Positions 55,563 through 64,000 of a stretch of 64,000 nucleotides of DNA are shown one piece after another. The position numbers were made by a program, and so were the translations under genes. This DNA comes from Acanthococcus lagerstroemiae (Eukaryota; Arthropoda; Insecta; Hemiptera; Eriococcidae): positions 258,993 through 322,992 of the forward strand of contig JAJSSI010000013.1 of NCBI GenBank assembly GCA_031841125.1. The letters are read 5' to 3'. Position 1 is the stretch's first letter; the number at the start of each line of letters is the position of its first letter. The notes under the pieces were generated by a model. It ran no database searches. It saw nothing but the letters and a program-made list of their open reading frames with translations, and was not told the DNA's origin.

Positions 55563-56870
55563 TCAAATTATGAACTCCGTCGGCTCATCTGACTGCTCAC
55601 AGAAAGGCTCATCCTCGTCATCTTGACGAACTACTTCGTGAACAATACGTACGACATTCTCTTCCATCGGGGTCTCTTCCTCCTCCACGACAATAATTCC
55701 ATCCAGAACACGCATAAAAAATTGCAGACGCCGATCCTCTCGCCAATTTTCTCCGAAATGTTTTTCGAGCAGTTTTTCAGTATCTTTTTTCTTCTCATCG
55801 TTGATGGCGGTGCCTTGAAAAATTTCAGTTGGTGCATAATCGGCGAAAGTTTTCTTTTTGAGGAAAACTGATATAAAATTCGCGCAATCTTGATAATAAT
55901 ACGGCTCGCCTTTAATCAAAATAGCACCATTCTTGCCTTTCTTGAACTCGATTCTCTTCATCTTCGAAATTTGAAAGGGCCAGGCAGACACACGTTTCAC
56001 AACGCCATTCATAGCTGTCTGAAAGTCCAACACTGTAACGCTTTCAACAATATCGATGACCTCACCGAACTCATTCTCACGAATGATCTGTATCATCTCA
56101 TCCGGGTTGCAGATGATTTCTTTTCTGCGAATTTTTCTTTCGATTCGGCCAAATACCCTATCGGGGGGCATGAAACTGTGACCAGTTACAGGGAATACAA
56201 GCTGTACGTATTCAATTTGAGGTGGAGCGAACTTCGCAAACCAATGCTGGAGCATGGAGACCATAATCGTATTTTTGTTTTGGCCGCTGCATCCATCCGC
56301 CATTAGTCTCACTCTGGTTTTTGATCCGAAGTCTGTTTCTTTCAAAAGATGAAAGACACACGAAGCTATTAAATTAGCGTTTTTTTTTGAACTGATCTTC
56401 AGTCCACATGAAGCACTTCACATTCTCCGGGCTCGTAGCAGATTTCGAATCACCGATAACCGCACAGAAGTTGTAGAGATACAGCTGCCTGGAATAGTAA
56501 GCGGCGCTATCTGAAACTTTAGGCAAGGCGAGATTTTTTTCACAATCGAAAGAGCAGATAAATAAGTTGTCGTCGGTATCTCGTAGGAATTCAAAAAAAG
56601 CCTTCGCCCTTTTCTTATGCAATTGAAGTTTGCTATTTAGCTCTGCTTTTTCATCAGCACCTGTACAAAAAGAGAAAGAAAAAAATGGTACTATTATTCA
56701 GAAAATTTTATCGTTTTTATAATGAAAAAAATTCGACATCATTATCAATACCTTCAGCTGCTTTTATTTTCTCTTCAAAGCTCAAACACGTAGAACAGAC
56801 GTCGCTGGCTGGTGAACCAAATCCTATATTGTTATTGTATTCGGTGTTAAAAATGAACCGGAAATAAGAG
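55563..56870 (-). pseudogene. DUF7869-like multicopy gene, C-terminal domain
   Basis: Exon 56870-56752 reads NIGFGSPASDVCSTCLSFEEKI (donor GTATTG). The next exon, 56660-55563, has RAKAFFEFLR, FDCEKNLALPKVSDSAAYYSRQ, YLYNFCAVIG and CFMWTEDQF. After a one-base shift in an A-run near 56384 it continues LMADGCSGQNKN and VFPVTGHSFMPPDRVFG, with a long C-terminal part ending in an acidic tail and stop at 55563. The order D.CSTC, FD..KN, YYSRQLYLYN, DGC.GQNKN, TGHSF.PPDRVFG is that of a large arthropod and cnidarian family I recall as DUF7869. It is suspected to derive from a transposable element because of its copy number and its DDE-like spacing of acidic residues. The single A-run shift may be a sequencing error or a true break. 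Confidence 0.6.
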
Positions 56871-56924
56871 CTTTTAGGTTTGTGTTCGAGTGTACCCTAT
56901 TGACAAAAAGTGCATCGAATTCGT

Positions 56925-57210
56925 CACCTAGCGGAAATGGGACTAGCAGAATTCAAACTAGCAGAAAATCAGATCTAGCGGTTTTCATATGAAAAACGTG
57001 AATGCACCAAGCGTCGCGTTTTTAACTGTATTATTACAACCAACGCTAGTACGCAAAACGCTAGCACATCCTCGCGTTTTTGGTTTCTCTGCTAGCCTAA
57101 ATACTCTGGATAATATTATGGAACACGCTAGCGTTCCTTGTATTCTGTTGTACGCTAGCGTTATAAAGCTGTGTAAGCCATGCATTCAAATATTCTGCTA
57201 GCAGATGTGT
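56925..57210. repeat. Clustered CTAGC / GCTAGC words
   Basis: About a dozen CTAGC words occur in 285 bp: ACCTAGCGGAA, ACTAGCAGAAT, ACTAGCAGAAA and TCTAGCGG first. Then come AACGCTAGTACG, AACGCTAGCAC, TGCTAGCC, ACGCTAGCGTT twice and CTGCTAGCAG. The last ones are palindromes. There is no fixed period. Confidence 0.6.
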
Positions 57211-58815
57211 GTCCCAGGTATGCTCCCCAAAGAGGGTTCTGAAAACTGATGCTCTCCAATATCGGATAAAATGATTCTTTTTAGTTTACGTTGAGTGACA
57301 AATGAGGGAAATATTCTCCCAATAACAAAATTTCTGTTCAGAATTGTTTACCTATCTTTTTTAATTGTAATTTGTTTCAGTCACCGAAAACGGGGGGGGG
57401 GGGGCAATGTGTGAAAAAATCTGCGGATAAATGTATCCAAATGGTATATTAATAATATGACAATACATGAATAAGAGTTATATGTTATATTAATTATTTT
57501 AAGTATTGATTTTGTCAGGACTACCGCCTGGTTCAGCGCAATCAGCAGTTTCCAAAAACAGGCGACGGCTACATCCCGCAAGCTTTCTTTTCCTGATTAT
57601 GACTATCTTATTTTTTAACCATTGCTTGACTATATTATGGATCTTCTTGGGTGTCACTTCTTTTGCTTGACATGTATCTACGATAAAACCTTATTACCAT
57701 AAAAAAGAATATTAGACATTATTAGAAACTGGAAAAGTTTCAAGTGCAGGAAGCATACATTATATCATCATGCAGATGACTTACAAACAAGGACACGTTA
57801 TAATCTTGTTCTCGAAAAATTTAGTTTCTCAAACGCTCCCTTTGTATTCACGGCCTACCTCAGAGGTCGTCTCCCCCCCCCCCCGACAACCACATTTCTG
57901 TGATGACAGACATAAGAAGTTAAGAACGTAAGAATGTAAATTTGTTGTGGTTATGGTGATCGTTGTCGTTCCTCGCGGTTACCAACAGGCATAATGACAT
58001 GAGACATTATGCATTTGGTGTAATTTCCATGGAAATAGTAAACCTGGTGATGGTAGTGGTCATCGTCATCGCCAATGCCATCGTTCTAGGCTGTCACTGC
58101 AACCAGATTACTATGGACATACGTAATTGGGACTGGCATCGTCGTCCGTAAACCCCTCTTTTTTCTGAGGTAACTTAACCCAGGAGGGTCCACGGTAGGG
58201 GGTGAGACCTCTATTCTGCCACTTGATCGTTCTGTCGTCCTTTTTCCAGGGTAGCTGACCGTAGGGAAAGGGTTTCCCTCTCCGCCTACTCTTCTACTAT
58301 GGCAAAAAATCCGAAATGCCTATTCTGCCTCTTAGACCCCTCCTTCTTACAAGGTAACTTACCCTGAGGAGGAAGTTTATGTTAGGAGGAGAGGGATCCC
58401 AAGGGGATGAGGACTTGTGATGAAGGAGTGTCAAAGAACTGGAACAAAAGAAGAAAAATTTTGGAGAAAAAAGCATGCGCAAATAACGTCCTATAACTTA
58501 GAATTCCAGGAAGTCAGTTGATGAAACATCTGACTAGATAATAATGGGCCCTCGAATTATATTCTTTTAGGATAATTACAATCGACTGATGAGGGTTCAG
58601 TCAATAGATATGTTTTGCTTAGAGCGATTGAATATATAGTTTGCTGTATGATTTTTTGTAATCCACCTCCTTTGTGGGAGAATCTCTCAGTTGTCTAATA
58701 CATATGTCCTTTTCGTTCCTTTATCTAGGGGGCTCCTGGTCACCATGGCAAAGTGGAGGCTATGAAGCGGCTAGGGGGTTGATCCCTCTAGTAATAAGTA
58801 ATAATCTCTAATACA
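57211..58815. other. No supported gene
   Basis: Has homopolymer G and C runs (57390, 57876), an isolated TTTCCATGGAAA palindrome (58025) like those at 930-2150, and CTAGGGGGCT at 58728. No splice-bounded exon was recognised. Confidence 0.4.
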
Positions 58816-59144
58816 TGTAAGATTCACTCTCTCTGCTCGTTCTTTCTTTCCCTTATCTTCGTTTCGTTCATCCACTCCGCATGTTTAATCATGTTTTCTG
58901 TGCATCACCTTTGTATTCCAACAGACGACTTCGATTTCGTATTTCAACTGGGTTCCCAGTTTCTACTGCTTTCATGCTATGCACACGTTCTCTCTCTCGA
59001 GTTCAATTATTCGTTTAATATTTTCATATTTGTTTCCACGTTTTGCGTATACCGTTGAAACGGACTTTGTTCGAATTCGTTGTGAATAAACGCATTCTCA
59101 ATCGTTTCACGGTTTACTCATTCCAAAAATCGTCTGATCTTACA
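58816..59144 (+). repeat. 5' LTR of the Ty3/gypsy-type element, 329 bp
   Basis: It begins TGTAAGATTCACTCTCTCTG and ends GATCTTACA, giving TGTAAG...CTTACA ends. The first 29 bases recur exactly at 63972-64000. It has a CAATAAACG-like polyadenylation context (GAATAAACGC near 59083). The sequence just after it (AATTCGAACAAG) does not start with the usual TGG primer-binding site. Confidence 0.88.
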
Positions 59145-59219
59145 AATTCGAACAAGTGTTTCATACTTGGTTCTCGTTAACTGCACGCTTTCTCGTTCTC
59201 TCGTTCTTCTTTGCTCGTT

Positions 59220-59759
59220 ATGGCTTCGGCAATTCGTGTTAAATTTTTTATTCGTGCTGAACCTTCGGTGAAAGATTCGAAAACGACGGTCATCAACTTG
59301 ATTTGGATGCAGCTCATGGATGAATCTGGAGATGATAAGTACGCTTTTTCAGACGATCACAAAAGACTTGGTCATCACGAGATACTCTTCAAGCTCACTC
59401 CTGCTATCGAAGCGAAAAAGGACATGGTCTCTCGCTGGTCCGGTAAAGTTTTTCGTGTTCTCCTTCCTCCTGATGTTGCGGAACTATACGTCGACTCTCT
59501 CGGCAATCCTCGTTTCGGTGGCGTCACGTTGGAACTTTTTAGTCCATCCCGTCATCTTATCCCCGAACCTGAACCTCGCGCAACCCCCGCCGCTGCTGTT
59601 ACACCTGCTGTCGATGCTCTTGACGAACATCGTTCTGTCGCCTCCATTCTGAAGAAAGCCTCGATTGTCAAATTTTCCCCAAAGAACTTTATCCACGCCG
59701 AGCCTTGGCTGAATATTTTCGAAGAGGAATGTACTCGTCTCCCCGATCTGCGTTTTTAA
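59220..59759 (+). pseudogene. gag: gag, 5' part (split by insertion)
   Basis: The ATG at 59220 opens MASAIRVKFFIRAEPS, 75 bp after the LTR. The frame runs through an N-terminal domain (LFKLTPAIEAKKDMVSRWSG), a proline/alanine linker (EPEPRATPAAAVTPA) and the start of the capsid-like region (FSPKNFIHAEPWLNIFEEEC). The native gag codons stop at 59741. The last residues before the stop at 59757 come from the inserted element. The capsid resumes at 61505 in a frame that matches when the insert is removed. Confidence 0.75.
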
Positions 59760-61504
59760 GCTTGTGACACTATCTGTGGCAAAAAAAAGTGCTCAAGTCT
59801 GTAAATTTCGCAAATTTGTGGTAAAAGTGTGGCAAATATTTAGATCCGCCCCTTTTATCACTGGAAATATGTCACACGGCCTCCGTGACATTAAAGTGTC
59901 ACAAATATGCTTATGTGTGACAGTTTATGTTGTCATATTTAAGCAGAAAACTGCTTATTTGTGGCAATTTGAGAAAACCTAGAAATTAAATAATTAATCG
60001 TTATACTTAAATTCAACTTTGAACATATATTGTCTTGTACTAACTGGGATTGTGATTGTGCTCTCATTTCTGTGTTTTAATTTGAAATTTGACGACTACT
60101 TATAATTTATGATTTTATATTTAAATATATTTCGTTCGTGTGTTGCTGTGCTCCTTGACCACCACGTGTGTGAATGAAATACATGGCTACAATGAAAACG
60201 AGTAAGTTACCTAATTATAATTATTATCCTGTGTATTTTTCCTCTTTCAGTCTGTTCTGTTATTTGGAGCTTCTTAGTATATATACGAGTATATATTTCA
60301 AAATCACTGGTAAACAGCGCGTGTAATATGTTCCTCACGCTGTTCACCAGTGATTTCAAAATATACTCGATCGTATATAGACGATGAAGCTCTCCAAATA
60401 ACAGAACAGGCTGAAAGAGGAAAAAATACACAGGATAAGTATATAATAATCTTCCTCCGGATGATCTTTGCTGGCGGAATTTTTCTGTAGAATAACATCC
60501 TTTATAAGTATCTACGCTTGTTCACCTGATAGATAAGCTGGAATCAACATAGCTGCATGATACCTGTATTTTGTGATTGCACTGCGCTGAGAGAATAATA
60601 TCCGTGCATTTTGGAATTGCTGGCAGTTTGTATTCTGAGAAGGAGCGCTCCAACATCAACCAAAACCAAAAGTGCATATAAATAAGAACTCAATATTTTG
60701 GTAGAAACTATATGACATAGCGTTTACTGATAAGCATTTTTCAATGTGAGTACACATTTTTGAATCGGCAGCCCAATTTTGAAAAATTCTACTTTTTACG
60801 CTCTTTCCAAACATACTAATAACTCATTTTGTTTACAAATGTTGGTTGGTTCCTTGACGCTGAATATAGCGTCCAATTAAGTTGAACAACTTAGTCAGGG
60901 GTTGTTTTTAGTCCTGTACTTTATTTTTAGTACCTATCTATAATTATTATTTTGTTGTATGTATGTAAAATATACATTTTCTACGTGCTTTTTGTAAATA
61001 TTGACTACATTATTTACATTGTTATCGCGCTCCTACCACACTCGCTTTGCGGTATCGTGTATTTATTTATTCTTATGGCAGAAATATATTTCTGTAATAT
61101 ATGTAATATACCTATGCGATGCTCACAATTGAGGGTGCAGCGGGGGCTATAACCAGCGCCTGCAGAGGCGAGCAAAAAACTGCGTAAATGTAACACTTAT
61201 TAAAATGGCACAAATGAGCACATTTCTGTCACAAGTGGCATTAAAAACTGCCCAGTAAGCAAAAAACTGCTTAAACGTGACATTTTTTTAATTGACACAA
61301 ATGAGCACATTTCTGTCACAAATGAGCACATTTCTGCCACAAATGGTATTAAAAACTGCCCAGTTGTGACACTGGTGGCAGCAGACTGACAAAAACCCGT
61401 TCTCGTCTCTGATTGGTGGAATTAATTGTCACAAATTGTACAAAAAAGTGCTGAAATTATCATGTCACATTTGAGCACTTTTTCTGAAAAATTCGCAGAT
61501 CGGG
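59742..61504. mobile_element. Unclassified 1763-bp inverted-repeat element in gag
   Basis: The left end CCCGATCTGCGTTTTTAAG and the complement of the right end (CCCGATCTGCGAATTTTTCAG) match at 11 of 11 outer bases, then continue with gaps. The bases flanking both ends are TC (59740-59741 and 61505-61506), consistent with a 2-bp duplication, and excision restores the gag frame. Inside are a TA-flanked foldback MITE (60227-60435) and, toward both ends, repeated TGTGGCA/TGTGACA and CACAAATGAGCACATTTCTG words (61209, 61296, 61317). No transposase is seen. The superfamily is not clear: the termini are not those of hAT, mariner, piggyBac or Harbinger as I know them. Confidence 0.6.
60227..60435. 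mobile_element. Foldback MITE, near-perfect 95-base stem, TA-flanked
   Basis: From TCCTGTGTATTTTTCCTCTT to its complement the two halves pair along about 95 bases with a few mismatches and small gaps, around an 18-base loop (near 60347-60365). TA lies on both sides (60225-60226, 60436-60437). The transcript would fold like a long precursor hairpin. Confidence 0.75.
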
Positions 61505-62187
61505 TCGGTTTGTCGAGAGATCAATTCGCCGAGGGGCTACGTATTTTCGTTGAGGACACGGCAGAGACCTGGTATTCGACCACCCGTTATTCTACGACTA
61601 ACCTTACGTGGGATGAGTGGCGTGAGTCTTTCCTCGATACTTTCGGTTCGCGCGGTTTGGCTGGGGCTAAGGCCGCCCTCGCTTTCAAGTATTATAATGG
61701 TCCGGTTGCTGATTACGCGGTCAAGAAGCTTAGTATGCTCGCCAATTATAACCCGAAAATGCACGAACTCGACAAGATTGTTCTCGTATCGATTGGATTG
61801 CCGCAGTCTATGCAGGATAGAATATGTCTTCGTACAATTACTTCGGTCGGTAAGCTTCTCGCACTTCTTAACACGTTCGAAAAGGTCCCACAGCGTTCCT
61901 TTTCATCAAATAATAATAGTAATAGTTCAACGTCTCCTTCTTTCTCCGCGTCGAGCTCATCCCCGTTTGATTCTTTAAAACGCACGCCTTGCGGATATTG
62001 CAAGTCCAAGTTTGATCGCACGCTCTTTCACGCCGAAAAAGATTGTCAAAAAAAGTTTCGAGCTAATCAACGTACAGCGCATAACACTAACAATAATAAT
62101 AATTCTCGTAACGAAAGCAAGGCGATTCATAACTTCACGTTAGAGGAGCTCCAGACAGAGATAGCTAACCTACAAAAAAACGAGTAG
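61505..62187 (+). pseudogene. gag: gag, 3' part: capsid and nucleocapsid-like tail
   Basis: The frame resumes GLSRDQFAEGLRIFVEDTA, then TWDEWRESFLDTFG (the W..W...F capsid pattern of Ty3-type Retrotrans_gag). After a helical region comes an asparagine/serine-rich linker and CGYCKSKFDRTLFHAEKDC, a modified zinc knuckle (C-x2-C-x9-H-x4-C). It ends at TAG 62185-62187. pol begins in the overlapping next frame, as in many Ty3 elements that use frameshifting. Confidence 0.75.
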
Positions 62188-63460
62188 TGCCCCCATTCGT
62201 TGTTGTGCAGGTTCGATTTGGGAAAAACAAAGAAATTTCAGGAAGAGGTCTTTACGACCCCGCCGCTAATGCGTCCGCTATCAGTTATCAAGCGTTAAAA
62301 AAGATAGAAAAACACGTTTTCTTCCCATTCAAATCAACCTACATTACCGCGAGTGGTGAGGGCTCTGTTATCGGCTTGACCGTCCTCTCGGTTACCATTC
62401 ATGAAATCACTAGGTTAGTCATGCTCTTTGTCCTGGACTCACCCACTTTTACTTTCGATTTTCTTATCGGTCTCGATACCATACCGTTATTCGGTTTATC
62501 GCTGAGTCATAAATTATTACTCACACAGCATAACGTAAGTTCGCACTCGAACAAAGGTACGTCTATTTTAAACGAAAGATCGGTTCCCGACGCCGCACCC
62601 TCTATCAATAACGTAGATACTTTCTGGAACGATTATATGACTTACGAAATGTTTAAGAAAAAGGTCAGTCATTTAGATTTAACAAAAAAATGTACGATAC
62701 GTAAATTAATCCAGAAAAACCAGAAAGCTTTCGGTAAAAGTAAATTCGATGTCGGTAACGTTACGAAACACAGTTGCTCGATAAAATTAAATTCTGATAC
62801 CTACGTAATTAGAAGGCCGTATAGATGTACCTACGAGGATCAGGAGCAGATTAAAAGTCAATGTGCCGAGTTGTTGAAGAACGGTATAATTCGTTTTTCG
62901 TCTTCCCCATATGCATCCCCCGTAACGATGCAATTCAAAAAAGAGGGCCTGTGCGCACAGAAAGTCAAGGAACGGATGTGCGTCGATTATCGTGCTTTGA
63001 ATAAAATGATTATTCCTGAAAATCAGCCGTTTCCGTTAATTGAGGAAATTCTGGCTAAAACTCGAAACTGTTCGTATTTCTCGGCGCTGGACATAAATGC
63101 TGCTTTCCATTCAATTCCGATCAAGGAAGAAGATAGGTACAAGACGGCGTTTATTACTCAGCACGGGCATTACGAATGGTGCAAAATGCCTTTCGGAATT
63201 AAAGTCGCACCGGCTATCTTTCAACGTATTCTAGCTACTGTCTTTCTTCAAAATAACTTTGATGCTTTCGCCGTTAACTACCTCGACGATATTCTCGTTT
63301 TTTCCCGTACTTTTGATGAGCATCTCGTTCACGTTCAACGTATCATCGACGCGATCGTTGAGGAGGGATTTCGACTAAATTTCAAAAAGTGTAATTTCGC
63401 CATGCAATCTATCCCTTACCTCGGTCATATCCTAGGGCCAAACTCTATTACTCTCCCAAT
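62187..63460 (+). CDS. pol: pol: protease and reverse transcriptase, truncated
   Basis: The frame has a protease region near residue 22 (LYDPAANAS in place of the usual D(S/T)GA) and a flap-like FDFLIGLD. RT begins about residue 200, with PYASPVTM, MCVDYRALN, the FSALDINAAFHSI aspartate, MPFGIKVAPAIFQ and the catalytic VNYLDDILVFS. The thumb stops at YLGHILGPNS. The RT core is undamaged. The last 26 or so codons to the stop at 63536 (MYLPGRVG...) come from a deletion junction and belong to integrase in another frame. RNase H and the integrase core are gone. The GTG or frameshift start at 62187 reflects overlap with gag. Confidence 0.85.
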
Positions 63461-63907
63461 GTATCTCCCAGGAAGAGTTGGGCTGTTCTGGCTGCGGAGT
63501 GCACTGAACAGTACAACTCTACGCCTCATAGCGTAACGAAATTTTCTCCTACCTATCTCCTAACCGGTCGTCACACCGACATTGTACCTGACTCCTTATT
63601 AGATCCTCCTAATCTGGCCGCTGACCGTTTAGCCGCTCTCAACAACTCAGTCAAAAACCACGAGTATAATAAAAGTAATTACGATAAAGTAAAATCTGAT
63701 ATAGAGCTCGACGTAGGAGATTTAGTTTACATTGACAACGGTAGTAAGTTAAACCGTAATAAGTTGGATAGAGTACGGATAGGTCCATTTAAAATCGCGA
63801 AAAGACTGTCCAAAAACGTATTTTTAGTTCACGTTGGGCGCGGCCCTCTTTGTAATAGAATATACCACGCTAGTAAAATGTTACTTTACGAAAAACAATG
63901 TAAATGA
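63460..63907 (+). pseudogene. pol: pol: integrase C-terminal remnant
   Basis: Frame-shifted relative to RT after the deletion, this reads RKSWAVLAAECTEQYNSTPH, FSPTYLLTGR, then a KS...DVGDLVYIDNGS block and RIGPFKIAKRL, the GPF-type C-terminal domain of Ty3 integrases. It ends in a stop at 63905-63907, about 50 bp before the polypurine tract. The catalytic D, D and E are not present. Confidence 0.8.
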
Positions 63908-63958
63908 TGTCACAACCACTTTCCTTTTCTTCTCGCATCCTACGTTCCTTAAACGACT

Positions 63959-64000
63959 GGGGGGGGGGAGATGTAAGATTCACTCTCTCTGCTCGTTCTT
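63959..64000 (+). repeat. Polypurine tract and start of 3' LTR
   Basis: A run of G with AGA (63959-63970) is followed by TGTAAGATTCACTCTCTCTG at 63972. The window ends 29 bases into the LTR, so the right flank and target duplication cannot be seen. Confidence 0.88.

Larger units (their letters stand above)
58816..64000 (+). mobile_element. Young Ty3/gypsy-type LTR retrotransposon, internally deleted
   Basis: The element has a 5' LTR (58816-59144), gag in two pieces (59220-59741 and 61505-62187), protease-RT (62187-about 63455), a deletion that removes the end of RT, RNase H and most of integrase, the integrase C-terminus (to 63907), a G-run polypurine tract (63959-63971) and the first 29 bases of the 3' LTR. 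The visible LTR parts are identical, so insertion was recent. A 1763-bp foreign element splits gag. Its parts would need help from an intact relative. Confidence 0.85.

Overview
This is nuclear DNA from an animal, almost certainly an insect. A mitochondrial fragment at 26651-30429 reads as cytochrome b only if TGA is tryptophan, and its extreme A+T content is insect-like. The mix of transposons (Ty3/gypsy, Ty1/copia, a non-LTR element of R1/I/Jockey type, Tc1/mariner-like, pogo/Tigger, hAT-type MITEs, a Helitron) and two multicopy protein families (recalled as DUF4806-like and DUF7869-like) suggest a hemipteran. Species cannot be assigned. There is no bacterial-type operon, CRISPR array or nuclear rRNA gene. 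The few host-like genes are intron-rich and on the minus strand.

Layout. 1-8.7 kb holds one orphan exon, a CCATGG-palindrome repeat zone, a non-LTR reverse transcriptase remnant, a decayed pogo/Tigger transposase gene (minus, 3.1-5.4 kb), part of a DUF7869-like protein, a hAT-type MITE, a non-LTR ORF1 remnant and a three-exon gene model. 8.8-18.8 kb is a stack of nested retroelements. Gypsy-A (LTR about 8.77-11.76 kb, pol 12.1-14.55 kb) carries in its LTR a deleted Tigger element and a separate 1.12-kb insert with a 10-bp duplication. Gypsy-B (14.55-18.75 kb) has a 1.5-kb non-LTR element in its integrase.

19.0-32.1 kb is a shattered copia element (LTR, RNase H, RT, integrase, protease, gag). 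It is interleaved with two satellite-like arrays, a gypsy integrase piece, a mariner-like transposon with long inverted repeats inside a larger palindrome, and a mitochondrial insertion (16S, trnS2, cytb) that itself carries a 2.6-kb Helitron.

32.8-57 kb has three DUF4806-like genes or fragments (34.5-37.6, 45.9-49.0, 53.2-54.0 kb) and one DUF7869-like gene (55.6-56.9 kb), all on the minus strand, with MITEs, minisatellites and a tandemly duplicated promoter region between them. 58.8-64.0 kb is a young Ty3/gypsy-type LTR element with two identical visible LTR starts. It has lost RNase H and most of integrase, and its gag is split by a 1.76-kb inverted-repeat element that contains a TA-flanked foldback MITE.

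The host-like genes show no shared pathway. The main story is successive insertion, whose order can be read from target-site duplications. All family names rest on motif recognition, since no database search was possible.
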